Source: Stromatinia cepivora
Taxonomy: Eukaryota; Ascomycota; Leotiomycetes; Helotiales; Sclerotiniaceae
NCBI GenBank assembly: GCA_014898415.1
Contig: RCTD01000001.1
Coordinates: 3,286,001-3,350,000, forward strand
Length of the DNA: 64,000 nt
Direction: 5' to 3'
Every line of letters starts with the position of its first letter. Position 1 is the first letter of the stretch. Below the pieces are notes generated by a model that saw nothing but the letters and a program-made list of their open reading frames with translations, had not been told where the DNA came from and did not search any database. Shown here piece after piece: positions 1 through 13,327 of this stretch. Both the position numbers and the translations under genes were made by a program.

Positions 1-1198
1 GGTGAGGAAGAGAAACAGAGGTGAAAAGATAGTAGTAAGGAGCCATTGGAGAGATTGCATGTGATGTTCGCCATGGATGAAATATCCTAGATGTGCTGCA
101 ATGCCCGCAATAGCTGGTACGAGGGTAAAAAGCCCGTAATTGAGGTTTGACATGTTCATCGATGAGCACAAGAGCTGCAAGGTATTGCAGGAGAGGACGT
201 GTAAAGGCCTGCGGAAATCCACGCTTGTACCAAATTGTGAGGGCAATAAATGTGAAAGAATGAACAATTCTCCTTACGAATTGTAAAGATAAGGAGAATT
301 GTAAAGACACAATGAAGGAAATACACAAGCTTTTTTATATATATTAAAGGACGGCAAGGTATGCCCGAATGGGCTGAAGGATGACTTGTGTATCGATACC
401 GTTAGTATTGAATAAGGAAGGTTCCCCACCTCGACCTCGACCTTGAGCTGAGCTAAAAGTGGTTCCCAAGATGTGTAGATAACCGGAAACAGTAACCGGA
501 TTACTTCTTACGCAACATAGATATAACTAACTACCTAGTAATTTGTGGGCGAACACTTCTAAAGCCTTTCCAATGTGTTCGGCAAGTGATGATTTTATTT
601 TAGACGCTTGCCTATTGTCGAAACACTGGGGCCAATCTGCAGTGAGGCGGGAATAGACTACTTACCGGGCGTACATACTGAGTGCAGATCCGAGATATTT
701 CCTCATTAGGTCTTCCAGTTGTACGAGAAAAAGAAATGATATGCAGGCGTATCAAATCAGCGAAATTCATCTTCAACATCCAGTTAGTGATAGGGTCTGC
801 TGAATGCACTTCATTCAATCGCGACCGAGGTCTAATTATCTTAGCCTTGGAAAGATATTTCTTGATATGGGATTGGAAAAATATCACTCATAGCTGTGAT
901 ATTTTGTCAACAAAAGTGTACAATGAACGAGAAAGGCACCCAGAAACTCCTGTGAGAATGCCCTTGTTCTCTATAGATTCTAATGGGCCCATCCAAAAGA
1001 ACGAACGTTGGTCAAAATGTAAAATTTTATGACTCCCTAATGGTATCATAGTGGTATTATCTTCATAATCTCATAGACATGGTCAAGATTCGGGGTATTC
1101 AAACTAACCCCAAACATTTCATCCTACTTACATATCCTCCCAGATTCATCCCATCATTCACTCATCCATTCGTTATAATCGAAATATAATCTCACCAT
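1..1198. other. Intergenic, no supported gene
   Basis: Both strands are broken by stops. The longest open stretches (612-887 minus, 682-1032 plus) overlap each other and lack splice signals or recognisable domains. The stretch lies downstream of the minus-strand gene that ends at 1199, so its right end probably holds that gene's 3' UTR and terminator. Confidence 0.5.
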
Positions 1199-3944
1199 CT
1201 ATGCCATTGTCCAAACCGGAGCCGAAAAAAGGACTTGTCTTCCCCTAATATCAATGGTCATGAACCCCGCAAACCGTACTTTGTGAGCCCCATCTTCACT
1301 CTTGACTTTTTCACTTGGTTCTTGACCACCCTGACTACTAATGCTCATCTTTTTTCCAGAGCTTCCACCACCACCACCACTTCCCATCATAGCTAGTAAC
1401 ATGCCCTGACCCTTCCCACTCTTCTCCTTCGTCAGCTTTGCATGATTCTTTTGTTCTTCTTTTGAACCATCATCCTTATCATGACTTCCCACACTACTCG
1501 AATCAAATCCATTAGATTCTGCACCTGGATGCTCTAATGCAGGAATACCAGCTTCAATTTTCATGTATTGGCGTTGCACTAGGTCATTTGGCATCGGGTA
1601 CGTAATGACAACATCTCTGCTTTCCAGGGGAATGTTTGCTGCGATGCTTACTGCTAGTTCTACGATGGTTGTCGCAGATTCTTCGATACCACCCGGTACT
1701 GGCTCTTGGAGGTAGTTAATTAAGTTGGCCGTCAGGTTGCTTGTGACCATTTTCGAAAATTGTTTTTTGTATTCTTCACTTTCAGTTGAGTTCAACACGT
1801 CCTTCAACCCATCTAAAGTCGTCAATCTCCACTGGACGACCTTTGCAGTCAAAGCATCGGATTCTTCTTGGTTGTTAATAGCAGGAGAGAATAGACGAAT
1901 ATTTTGTTCGATATTTTTCAAGCTCAGGCTAAGCTCACTTTCCAAACCTGGGTGGAAGGTGCGATTAAATATTTCATCAACAAGAAATCTTGAGATACAA
2001 GCTCTGCCGACAGCTGTCATCTCTTGTTTTCCTATTGACATGGCATCACGGTTGACAGATTGTGAGAGCCATGCTGGTACCGTTCTCCAATCCTTACGAA
2101 TGTTAAAGGCAAGATTTGTGATAGCGCCATCTAATCTTTGGAAGCGTGATGTATATTCGCCATCGTCAAGGGATGTGCGAGATTGGGATAGTCGTTGATT
2201 TGCCAAAGTATTTTGTAATTGTTCGACTTGTCCTTGTAATTGCTCCACTGATGCTGACTTGTCAAAATACAGCCCCTTGACCTTTTTATATTTCTGCACT
2301 TGCGAGGATTTAGCAAAGAACCTTTTCATTATGGGGTGGGTAAAACTTACGTAGATCTCTGTATGCTTCATTTACATCTCTGTCTCCAGGTTGCGGTGGT
2401 GGTGTGCTTCGCCCTTGCTCTCCACTACCAGAGGGATTGTATTGATCTCGCTGTGGTGGACCTCCTCTATAATTTTGACCTTGCCCTTGAGGAGGGAGTG
2501 GACTTGTCGCTTGTGGTTGATTATTGTTATTATTAGAAGTTTGTTGCTGCTGGCGGTAAGCCGGAGGATCCCTCCCATCTGATTGTGCCATTTGAGCTTG
2601 TAGTGTTTGTTTTGAGTCTGCAGATCGACGATTTTGTTGTGTTGTACTGGACTGTGGTGCCATGGAAAGGTGTTGTGACAAAGGACGATTTGTAGATAAG
2701 CCTGGAATCGGCCCTTGTATTGACGTTGTTCGCTCTGGATAATCTGCCCTGTTAGATTGGTGAATACTTGTCGGAGATTGATTATTAGATTGTACCGAGC
2801 CAGGACGTTGATCTTCCCTATATAGCAAAGAAGGTTCGTATTGCTGTGTTGAGGCACTATCTGGAGTGGAGTCTTGCGGAGGGTATTGGCTGTTGGGGGA
2901 ACTTGGGAAACTATTCAATTGTTGCTGTGAATGAATCTGATCGGGTAATTCGTAACGATATTGCTGAACACTCTCGGGTGACTCGTATTGACTAGCACTT
3001 TGAGGAGATTGGTGATAAAAACCAGGATTAGGTGATTGTTGAAATTGCTGATCAGGAGGATCGTTCTGTGAATCTGCCGAATAGAGGGGTGAATCAGAAT
3101 CGCTTTGTACAGCTCGAATTGTGTTTAAAGGTTGTCGTTGCCCACGCGCATTGACAGAACTTTGAGCACTTTGTGGTGAGCTTTCCTCCGGGGTCGTAAT
3201 GAGATATGGATCTAATCCGTCGTCCTCGGGAGTTTCTCGAGGCGATGACAGATGGGATCTCGAACCTTGAGCTGCAGGTTGCCAATCTGCCCTTTGATGT
3301 TGGTCTACCGAATTTCTTTGTTGATTACTAGTTCGTATAACCGGGGGACTCTCGTGTCGTCTAGATAATCTGCGCGCGAGCCCGCTAGTGTTGTTGCTGT
3401 AAGCCCCTTGTGTGGTAGTCGGGGGGTACTTTTGTTCAGAGGATCGATTCGAATTCGTCCCTCGCATACGATCAAAAATACTCCTTTTCTTAGGTTCTAC
3501 CACCGGTGATTGTATATGTGCTGTATGTCTGCGACCCTGGTTTTGTAACCTTTGAGAATCAAGAACTAAATCATCGACGGATGAGCCAGCTGGAGATGGG
3601 GAAGCGGGGGAAGCTTCGAGTTCTTGTGGATAGGTTTGCTGTAGTTGATACTGAGCTGCGACCGAACGGGAAGGTGACCCTCCGGAATTATGATATGCGG
3701 ATGCACGAGATCCAATTTCAGGACTCCGAGGTTCGTAAAGCTGTTCAAAGTTTTTTTGAGATGGTGTGGTGGTGGTAGTAGTGGTGGAGGATTGTTGTTG
3801 TATTGTTGTGGACCTTCCCTCGCCAGAACCAGATGAGAAGGATTGTTGTGAATGCGAGGCTGAAGGACTGACCGCCGCTCTTTCTATAGCAGGTTCGTTC
3901 AATGCCTGCTTTGAACGATTGCTATGTTTGAACGGGAAGGGCAT
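1199..3944 (-). CDS. Fungal-specific disordered protein with conserved helical C-terminal domain
   Basis: Two exons on the minus strand, 3944-2351 and 2298-1199, separated by a 52-nt intron (donor GTAAG, acceptor CAAG). Joining them gives an unbroken 897-residue product through the segment AYRDLLQKYKKVKGLYF. I start at MPFPFKHS (3944); an in-frame Met lies 8 codons upstream. Residues 1 to about 520 are low-complexity, rich in Ser, Gln, Pro and Asn, with poly-Thr and poly-Gln runs typical of disorder. After the intron comes a Gln/Leu-rich helical segment (SVEQLQGQVEQLQNTLANQ), then a more complex domain containing DWRTVPAWLSQSVNRD. The last 90 residues are Lys/Gly/Ser-rich and end in a short hydrophobic strand. 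I do not recognise a catalytic family. The layout suits a scaffold or cytoskeleton-linked adaptor, but that is only inference. Confidence 0.8.
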
Positions 3945-6900
3945 TTGTATTATGTTCACAACACACAATCAACGGAATCAAAAGAATGAATAGGGTCGGC
4001 CTGGCTGTGCTGGTGGGGCCGATTCAGTATCGTAGTGCACACTTCTTCATCTGCCAGTCAAAGTTTCTGACAGGCTGCCGGTAAAGTCAAGGAGTGACCT
4101 TCAGCGCCTTCAATGTTCAAACAAGATTGATTGATTACCTTAGCATTAAAATTTCGGAATTTGCTTTTGGTATGGTGCGCCAGTGGGAGGATGATACAGA
4201 GATGAATTGGGTGAACAAAAAGATAATAATAGCAACGATACTCAAACCGGGTCGACTTAATTTTTAGAGATGCAGCCGGGTAAGGCAATTTGGGCAAGGT
4301 ATAAGGGGGCGAAGTAAAATAGATTGGGATGAACTTGTTCTAAAGGTTGAAGATGAACGAATCAATTGGGACAAGGCGGCTCGAAGTTGTTGGAATAATA
4401 GGCTGGGTATATGCGATGTAACATATTACTCGACTTTAAACTTCATTTTCCTTGATATTTCTCCGTCTCATCTTGATTTCTTTGCTTTATTCCTACTCTC
4501 TTTCATCAAAAGTTACCTAGATCAAATGTGTTTGAATGTTGATATCAGGAAAATTGACATGTGTGTGTGTATGTGTGTATGTGTGTATGTGCGTATGACA
4601 TTTTTGTTGAGTAAGTAGCAAGAGCAAGAAGGCCGCCACGAACTCTAGCCGGAAGATTTGTCTATGAAGGATTGTCAATATGATTAGGTATTTGGGGAAT
4701 AAAAAGATAGGATCTAATTGATCAAGAATTTAAGAGCGCGTAAATAGCGTAAATAGACCAGTCGTATAGTAGTTCCTAGTATTCCCACCCCACCTTTCGC
4801 AGAAAGACATGTAAGAATTTAGATGTTGTTCTGATCTCGAAAGCCTATAGATTTTGATGTTGGTGTCTTGATGGTACTTTTTAGGCGACAAAATTGGAGT
4901 TAATAGGTATTTGACTCACTGCTATAGGCGCTGAATGATCACTTAAAGTCTAAAGACTCGACAAAAGACCCACCAATTCATCTTCTGATCTTATTAGCTA
5001 TGATTCAATTTCCCATCACATTGTCGTGGTACCAACAGCGACAACTAAGAAGCTCTATCTCCCTCCAACATCTTGGCATACGACTATTGAAAATCCGTTT
5101 GACATTATTTCCTTCTCGAAAGGCGGGGTTTATTTTTAGAAGTTCTTCGGAGCACGAGAAGGTAAAAAAGCTTGACCTAACTAACACCTGCATCCCTTCA
5201 GGCGAATTCTTCCACCACGACGTGGAAAAGACTGGTCGGTCGCAAGCCTGCATTTGATGGTGAATGCAACCAGAATCCGATTGAGCCGAAAAGTCCCGGA
5301 GCATTGCATAGGGGCAAATTGATATACCAAGAAATATATACGACTTTTCGGCGGTATGTACTCTGTAGGTATTGAGCCTCGTAAGAATTAGGGGTTGGGT
5401 GTGTAGCTTGAGATGCCCCGGATTGTCACTTCCCCTGAAATACAGTACCTGGCGGCGAGGAGACTCATGCAACCGTTGAAGCTCTTCTGACTGGCCGGAT
5501 AAGTATCTCTATGCGTGACATTACTGCTGGACGAATTATATCGGGCTGTCAAATGATTAAACACTGGTAACGACATACGCTGTATTACCGGCACGCGGCG
5601 AAATAAGATAACCATATGATTTTAGCCTTTGATAATTTCCTCCATTCCAACATGCGTTTCATCAAACGCCTCTGATGACATGGAGGGATCATTCTAAAAA
5701 TATACTTAACCTTCAGATAGCCTGTCGACTTACACACTAATTGCGGTAACAAGTAAGTATCGGTGAGTGGTAGACTAGAATCTTGATTACAAAAGGATTT
5801 CAAGAAACGACATTTGATATTCGATAGTTGGAAGGATTTATCTGCAGCTGCACAGCAATAATATTGTTCCCATGATTAGCAGAAAAGACGATGGCTTATC
5901 CGGATGACAGCAGACATAAAGCTGCGAAAATAGCCGTTGTAACTCTACCGTAGAGCTTTTGATACTTCGAAAGCTAACAACAACAAGGAATGAGGGAACC
6001 CCGCGACCGTTCTAGGGTCAGCTCCCGCAACTCACTACTTTTTGCGGTGAAATGGGGCCCAAATCTGCGGCAGATCTATGCCAATCTTGGTTGATTGGAG
6101 ACCTTTGGATGACAGCATAAAATATCTCCGCATTTTTCTATTTATTTTGCACAGCCTCAGCGTAGCAGTGCTAATGTACAGAGTACAGAGTGCATGCTCT
6201 GCCGGCATATAATTCGTGTCTTTCGATATAATGGATGCAGAAACGAAGACACTCATCTCTCATCACGAAGAGAGCACATGAGCAGTAAATCCCAATAACT
6301 TTGATGAGAGAAGGAGAAGCTGTCCACCCCTTTCTTCATAAGTCTCACAACAAATCCTCCATCATCAAGAAGTATGTCATACAACGGCCATCAAAAGAAT
6401 CTCACTATCTCTGTCCCGCAAGTCCATTCCCTGTCCCACCACAACGCCAATGTTTCAAACACAATCAAAAACTCCTTGATCTTCGTCCAATCTTGAAGAT
6501 CTCCATCTTAAGATCCATTTGCCAAGATCCATATATTAAAGTTATTCAGGTACCGGGCGGTCAAGTCGCAAGTTACTTGAGCATATCACAAGGACCATCC
6601 CCCTTTCGCTAGACCTTTTATTCTCCTAGCTAGGGGGGTAAACGTTATGCGAAACTATGATGTAGTGGCTAATGATGATATGTGAATCCTTTCCTCCACC
6701 GCTCTAAAAGTTTCTTCCTTCATGCTTGAAATAACCATGAAGACTTGTTTATGCCTCTCTTTTAAGTCGAGCTGCAATTGGAGGATTCTGGTAGATGAAT
6801 TATGGAGAAACAATGGATCAAAATGATGATAGGATCTCACAATTTTTCTTTCCTCACTCTGTGTTTATCACGAAATGCATCTATATGCAGCAGTAGTACA

Positions 6901-7392
6901 AAAGAACTGCAAAGGAAGGAAACGAAACGAAACAAGCCGATTCCTTTTATTTCATTAATCAATTCCCATTACCGGTATTCCCTATATATCATCCGGACCG
7001 AGATTCTTGTAAAACATGGAGCTTCCAGCCTTCAGCTTTTCCATCCATTGTCCAAATTCCCGTTTTTCATATCATCCGATCTTCATTGTACAGCAACAAC
7101 CGTAGTGGACATTTTACTTTCGTTCCTGCCTCACTAGTTAGATCAGGAGATCCCCAGTTTTATTTCCTACTTTTATTCTTTGCTTGTGCTTCCAATTGCT
7201 TGCCACCGCGATTCGCTTGTTGATTCATGTTTCATCATATATCAACCTCACTTTGCTTCCACATCAACAACCTATTTTCTCATCAACACACTTTCGTTCT
7301 TTTTAATCCTTAACTACAATTCTTCGATTTTCCAATCGAAGTTTCTTAATTCTCAATCCACCCATCCTATCAAAACGGCCAAAAACCTCAAA
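3945..7392. other. Long intergenic region (3.4 kb)
   Basis: This separates the divergently oriented genes starting at 3944 (minus) and 7393 (plus). Open frames near 5000-5470 overlap on both strands and have no start context, introns or domain signatures. The last 400 bases before 7393 are pyrimidine-rich, a usual feature of fungal promoters and 5' UTRs. A TG-rich simple repeat lies at 4561-4597. No gene is supported. Confidence 0.5.
4561..4597. repeat. TG-rich microsatellite
   Basis: An interrupted GTGT/ATGT tract: five GT dinucleotides, then ATGTGTGT units decaying into GCGTATG. It is non-coding and lies about 620 bases upstream of the minus-strand gene start. Confidence 0.85.
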
Positions 7393-8231
7393 ATGCAATT
7401 CTCCAAGCTTCTCAGTGTCGTCGTTGGTCTTTTGGCCACAGCAGAAGCTATTTCTGTCTATAAGCCTCGCATTGCTGCCCGTGGTTCCCAACAAAAATAC
7501 AATCTGAAGCTCAATACCGTTCATGTCGCTGCTACACCTAATTCTGCTTCTGCTATCAGAAGTATGATCATCAAGGACATTGTTACTAGATCTGCTGTTG
7601 ATAGCAGTAATGGAACTACCATTTATGATGATTCTATTTCCTGTATGTTTACTTACCTTGTTTACTCTATCACTTCATATCCCCTCCAATTAATTCTCAA
7701 TCCCCAACCTCCATTTCACAGCTAAATAATCAACATTCCAACTTCCAATATCCCGCTAACAAAAATAATCAGTCACCTTCATTGACCCCAACTCAAATAC
7801 CTCTACGGCTTGTAACGATGACTTCCAAGGCACAGCCACCTCCACTCAATTTCCCACCGGCTGGGTTCCCTGCAATAACAATGGCAACTTGATGGATGAT
7901 TTCTACTGGCAATTCACTTCGTATAAATCTCTCACCAATTTCAGCATCGAGTTGATTCATGCTTTTGTTGGTTCCAAGTATGTTTTCCCTCTATTCCCCA
8001 TTCGCCCTTCCAATCTCCACATCTGGTTCACCAAGCTAGATTCAGAGAATGGAGGTGCACATTCCAGATTTTAGACATAAATACTAATAATATTCTTTAA
8101 ATAGCAACGCAGGCGAAGTCCTCAGATCTGCAGATACACCCATTACCCTCACCTGCGCCGATGTAAACCATGTCGATGGATGCTTTTCAAACCAAACCAT
8201 TTCAGTTCCAGTTGTCATGGCCACCGCATAA
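7393..8231 (+). CDS. Small secreted protein, AA1-like (Alt a 1 type) candidate
   Basis: Three exons, 7393-7642, 7773-7977 and 8105-8231 (donors GTATGT and GTATG), give 193 residues. The start at 7393 is chosen because it opens with a clean signal peptide, MQFSKLLSVVVGLLATAEA; the frame also runs open further upstream. The mature protein has four cysteines in two pairs (about C97/C117 and C169/C178). It contains FTFIDPNSNTSTAC, a WVPCNNN turn, and a C-terminal strand segment ending at VVMATA. This spacing and beta-rich content resemble the AA1-like fold of Alt a 1-type secreted proteins, known in plant-associated fungi. The fold call is pattern-based; the secretion call is stronger. It faces the invertase gene tail to tail. 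Action would be extracellular, perhaps host-facing, with no enzymatic role visible. Confidence 0.8.
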
Positions 8232-8829
8232 ACAGATCCAATCCAGCAATATCGAATTCTAATAATGGGGACACTTACTTCATTTTCTTCGGCGAAAATT
8301 TTGAAAACCGTAATCGTTTGAGTGGCAAGGAGGGAGATGGATGATGGAATCGTATCTGGCCGGTGCTTAAGCATACTTATTAGTATAATACATACGCTGG
8401 TTTCTGGTTAGAGAGAGTGGCTCGAAAGCTAAAGAAAGTCTGGGGTTGCTCGAGTTTGATGGAGAAGTGTAGATGGATATTACTTCAATCTTCACGATGC
8501 GAATTGCTGTCTTGAATGGCATGGGCTGGATGTAATCAAGCAAAGTACTATAAGAAAAACAAAAGAAGTCTCTTGGCCAAACTGCTGTGCTAGTCAATGA
8601 TTTAAGGGCAAGTGAAGTATAAATAGGTAGGTGAATAACTACTTTGGCAAATTTGCGGTGCCAGTGATGTGACTATACCAATATTTACACCTATGATTCA
8701 GCTACCCAGACACCAAGACCTAAACTCGAATTGCATTGTAAAAATCCTATTCATAAAAAAAGTATTCTCTATTTTAATCCAACATATCTTTAAAACATTC
8801 AAACCGTTACTTCATTATTCTCCAAACAT
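8232..8829. other. Spacer between convergent genes
   Basis: About 600 bases between the stop of the secreted-protein gene (plus) and the stop of invertase (minus). It must carry both 3' UTRs and polyadenylation signals. Short open frames are present but overlap on both strands. No gene is supported. Confidence 0.6.
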
Positions 8830-10532
8830 TCAATTCGCCGTAGTCACATTACCATAAACGATCCCATCCTTACTGGCCATTGCACCCCACGCATCATCCA
8901 AACCATAAATCTTCGCATCAACAATGACGCCCGCATTAAGTCCGCCAGCACTCACTTCCACGGTATCCAAAATTCCCTCGGGGAAAAACGTAATCGTTGC
9001 ACTGCTTCTCCCTCCATCCACAAATACCTCGAGGATAGATCGATCAATCACAACATCGAGTTGGAAGGTTCCTTCGTCGTTCATGGTATTTACGGCGGAG
9101 AAACGATCTGTGAAAAATTGGTTGGTTTCTGCGAATCCGTTGAAATTGCGTCTGGATAGCCAGACTGATGCGTCGCCGCCGAGGAATATGCCGCCGGACA
9201 CGGATTCCTGTGTGGTAGAGGAGGAGAAGGTGAAGTCGAGGGTTCCTTGGGTGATTGCGGTGTTGGGCATGCTGGTTATCTTGCAGGAAATGTAGATGGC
9301 GCCGCTGGGGATGGAGGAGTAGTTGGCGATGAGATTTCCGCTTCCGCTTCCGAGGTTCTCGTTGGAGGCGAGTGGTGCGGTCTCGTTGTAGAGGGGTGTC
9401 ATGTCGTAGGGGTAGGAGATAAGGGTCCAGCCTGTACCGGGTAAGTTGGCGAGATGGGTACGGCGGGGTAGAGACATGGAACTGCGCCATCCCTCGAGAT
9501 CTCCGGTGGGCACTTGGCCTCCGTATTCCCAATTGCTGGCCCAAGCCAAGAAAACGGGGTCTTCGTCTGCAGGAATCCCGTGGAAAAATTGACCGGCGTA
9601 GTTATCTTTTGCAAAGTCTGAGAGGCGGGCTGCGGAATCGAGTGGGGTGAAATGCGTTCCGTTAAATTTACCGGGGAAATATTGGGTGGTGGAACCACCA
9701 AGAGGAGCACCTGGATTGATGGAGATGATTAGGAGATACAATTTTTCATCACCATTGCCGCCAGCGACGGGCATGGGGATCAGATTTGGACATTCGTATT
9801 GCACACCAAGGAGCCCGTGATGACTGAAATTGGAAGCGGCAGTCCATTCTTTAAGATCGGGGGAGGTGAAGATACCAATCTCAAGGGCGCGGGCGTAGGC
9901 GACTACCATTACCCAATGATCTTCGAACCATGTGACATAAGGGTCACGAAATTGGGTGGAGGTAGATGGGATAACGGGGTTTTCGGCATATTTCTCAAAG
10001 GTGTAACCGCCATCGAAGGAGTAGGCGATGTTTTGAGTTTCAGACTCGGGAGTGTTGAGAGTGTAGATTGCAACTACACCGTTGGTTTGATTAGGGAAGA
10101 AACCAGATGTGTTGTTTACATCGATGATTGCACTTCCGGTGAAAATTCCTTCGCTGTCATTCTCGGGGAAGAGTGCTATCTTTTGATTGTCCCAGTGATA
10201 GAGGTCCTTTGATGTTGCATGACCCCAATGTTGGTTTCCTGCTACAGTTGCTGTTGGATTGTCTGAGATATTGTTAGTTATCATCATAGAATAATTGTAT
10301 GAGTGTGTTTCTTACATTGATAGTAGAGGTGATAAACTCCATTTGCATCTCTGAACAGTCCGTTTGGATCATTCATGAAATTTTGAGGTGGTGAATAATG
10401 AATCTGAGGTCTTAATGCTCCGGTATAATTACCTGGAATAGGTGCATCGGTAGGAACAGCGGTAGGAACAGATGATGCAGCATTGGATACGGCGACCAGA
10501 AGGGTACCAGCCAAAGAAGTAAGACGCAGCAT
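8830..10532 (-). CDS. inv1: Secreted beta-fructofuranosidase (invertase), GH32
   Basis: Two exons, 10532-10316 and 10262-8830, with a 53-nt intron (GTAAG..CAG) give 549 residues. It should hydrolyse the terminal fructosyl linkage of sucrose outside the cell. A signal peptide ([19 protein letters not shown]) opens the protein. The three GH32 acidic residues are all present: the nucleophile Asp in NDPNG (about D55), the stabilising Asp in FRDP (about D179) and the acid/base Glu in YECPNL (about E229). A C-terminal beta-sandwich follows, with the family segment [13 protein letters not shown]. Length fits fungal secreted invertases. The intron sits just after the catalytic NDPNG exon region. The start is fixed by the signal peptide. 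The upstream region has a TATA-like box and CreA-type motifs, fitting glucose repression. No lesion is seen. Confidence 0.95.
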
Positions 10533-10610
10533 TGTGAAAAGATATCAAGATGATTTCGTTTGGTTCGTAAATGGAAAGATTTGGTTTGAAAATGGAGAGA
10601 TCTGCCATCT

Positions 10611-10617
10611 TTATATA
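10611..10617 (-). promoter_or_regulatory. TATA-like element of invertase gene
   Basis: The minus strand reads TATATAA about 80 bases upstream of the invertase start codon, a normal distance for a fungal TATA box. The assignment rests on sequence and position only. Confidence 0.45.
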
Positions 10618-10643
10618 CTTTGCTTTTGAAGAATTCCACTCAT

Positions 10644-11011
10644 CCCCACTGCTAAGCTACCTACCTAGTAGATGAATACTTCATAGTCAAGAGATAGTTA
10701 TTATGACACACCTATAGGAGATTTCCCCGATCTTGTGCTTAGCAATTGATATACGGAGTATACGAATTTCCCCATGATCATGCAAAAATATCACCGAAAA
10801 AACCAGCGACTTTAACTCAAAGTAGATTAAAGAGCCGAGCTCGCAGTGGAAATTGGAAGAAGTGGAGATCGGGGGAAATGCGGGGATTGCTAACGGCCCC
10901 ATATTCTGTGCTAACTTTTCCATTTCCCAGTCAGACTTGGTTCGTCTAAACTTCATCCTCACTTCTGCCGATGATATGGAGTGATATCGGTAGAGTGACA
11001 TTCCACCCCGC
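10644..11011 (-). promoter_or_regulatory. Putative CreA (carbon catabolite repressor) sites
   Basis: Two SYGGRG matches on the minus strand lie upstream of invertase: GTGGGG at 10644-10649 and GCGGGG at 11006-11011. CreA/Mig1 repression of fungal invertase genes by glucose is established. These hexamers occur often by chance, so the call is tentative. Confidence 0.3.
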
Positions 11012-13327
11012 TCAAAGTTTCTTGTGGCTAGCTGATTCCGCGTACGAATCCTCCATAGTCAACTAGACCAAATACACTCCTTATTCAGGCCCGCTCTAAA
11101 CATTGCAATATTTATGTTTATCCCTTTATGAAGGTAATAAAGTAAATAAGTTTAGACTTGGACATTGTACCTACAAGTATCTAGGTAGGTACTGGACTTG
11201 GGTAGCGTATGGAGGAGAGGTACTGTACTAGGTATTTGGGTTCACGGCTATGCTTTTCAACAGGATAACGAATTAGAAGGGGGGTACTACCCCTAACCCC
11301 AGGTTTACCCCTTTGCCCTTTTAGCCAGGTTCAATGATAAAACTTATCTCGTAAGAAGATTGGTATGCCACGATGGAACCTCGTTTTGTGAGGAAAAGAA
11401 CGATGCTCACTCCTTAATGAGAAATAAATGCCGTCTTTATTCGGCAGTCAAATGAAATGAAAGTGATATGATTCCTTTCCCACTTAATAATAATTCTCTA
11501 GCTTTCTCTATACTCCGTAATGCGGAAGCTTGCCTTGGTTCGTGCACAGCCGAAATATCATACACTTTCGAAGTAATAAAAAAATCGTATTTGAGAGGGT
11601 TTTGAGTATTTGAAAAAAAAAAGAAAAAAAAAATATTATTCCCCCACTAAATCCTTATCGATTGAACTAAATTATCTCTCTATAGGATATATAATTGTTT
11701 TTTATCGATTTCTTGAAAAGTATATACGTATTTTTCAAAATCATTCGCTTAGTTTTATTCATAGCTTTTTATTGGTCGGTTGGTCATTTTAGCATGGGGA
11801 GCTCATTTCTGATAGGTAAAGGGATACCCGGGGTAACCCGGGGTAAAATCGGCCGAAAAGCCACGCTCTACAGGGTAGGGTAACCACCCAGTGAAATGGC
11901 TCCGGGTGCCGGGTACCGCAGGGTAAATATCATGTTCATCGCCCTATATTTATATTATGATAAGTTAATCATATGATACTTAGATCATGTGATCCGGACA
12001 TCATATTATAATGAAATAATAATAATATGATCTGGATTTCGAATTATATCATGTGCTAAATACCTTGCGATACCTATAAAAACCATTCTATAGAGATCAG
12101 GTAGGGAATCACGTCAGTACGGTTAAAAGCTGGAGACCCGAGACCACCGACGAAACCATCAATTCAATCATGTTACGATATCTTCTTCTTCAAGTTAACT
12201 ATTATTGTTGTTAAACGCAGCCGGCGATTTTTCGTGGTATTGTTGTTTGAAAATACATTAATATCATGAATGAACCTCCGTAATACTTTCTTTCTTTACG
12301 CGCTCAATGCAATCAAGACCAATGAATTACCTTCAGTGTTGCATGCAGGAAACCCCTGACTCGAAAATAACCAGTCGGAGAGATAGCCATTCGCGTTTCC
12401 AGGTACCCTCTCCTTCATAACAAAGCCAAAGAAAGCAAGACGTGTGAAACCAAATATTGCCATATTGAGGTTTTGTTTTGTTTTTGTTTTGATTTTGCTA
12501 TTGCTTTTTTTTATCACATTTGTATTTGACCTAAAGATGAAGTAGGGTAGTCGCGATTGTAAATGAAAGGGAAGTGATGAAGGTCGCGTCTTTCAATTTA
12601 GGGGTGTTCATTAGGAAATGGACTTGTAGGAAAAGGAACTTTACATTCATTCTTGTAAACTTACAACACAGCATCTTTTGAACTCCTTTCTCAAAGGGAG
12701 TTCATCTATTATCATTATTTTCTTCAACCGAAATCTTCGAATTAACGTTGATTCAATCGTTCGCATTATAATCAATACTAACAAGTAGGTTTGCAAACAG
12801 CTAAAGGAAAAGGAAATCATTCAGTCGTTACGGAAGCCCAAATCTCGCCTGAGGCATCGCCGATAAGGGAATAGCGTTAGATCTGCCTCGACTCTTCCAA
12901 AATAATATCAACTCCCGATCTATCCACAATCACAACAACCCGACGACCTACATTTGTAGAGATCAGTCAATAGCATATAACCGGTGGAAGTTTTTTCAAC
13001 AGCGACAAGCGTGACTTTGCGATTACTCAAGGGCGTGGACAGCGGCAAAACAACCCGACGATTGATTGCGGACCGTCCCTAGTGGCTGGGTGGCAGGGGA
13101 ACGAACCAGCGAACCAAAATATTGATACGAAAGTCAATTATCACAACGACGCGAACTACGATCGCATTGCGCACAACGAAAATATAATTCAGATCGGAAC
13201 CTTTAGTTGATTTCGATAATTGCAGTAGTTTGGCAGAGGTATTAGGTCTCTAGCTGCTCTATTCGGAAGACTTCCCAACATCCCCTCTAGTCCATAATTG
13301 CTTGCTTTTTCTTCCAAGGCAATCATC

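Larger units (their letters stand above)
10533..13327. other. Divergent intergenic region, invertase / CDH1 (2.8 kb)
   Basis: Promoter space for invertase (minus, from 10532) and the Cdh1-type gene (plus, from 13328). It holds an A-rich tract near 11610-11630, an AT-rich zone at 11930-12060 and a GC-richer patch at 11810-11930 with repeated GGGTAA/GGGGTAA words. No open frame of gene quality was found. The open frame at 12296-12517 (minus) lacks any domain or coding signature. Confidence 0.55.

Noticed and set aside
1725..2198. 157-codon plus-strand open frame
   Set aside because: Antisense to the second exon of the 897-residue protein and without recognisable motifs.
9799..10212. 137-codon plus-strand open frame opposite invertase
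   Set aside because: It lies wholly antisense to a clearly coding GH32 exon and has no domain of its own.
11280..11930. Telomere-like CCCTAACCCC and GGGTAA words
   Set aside because: Single scattered copies with varying spacing, not a tandem TTAGGG array.
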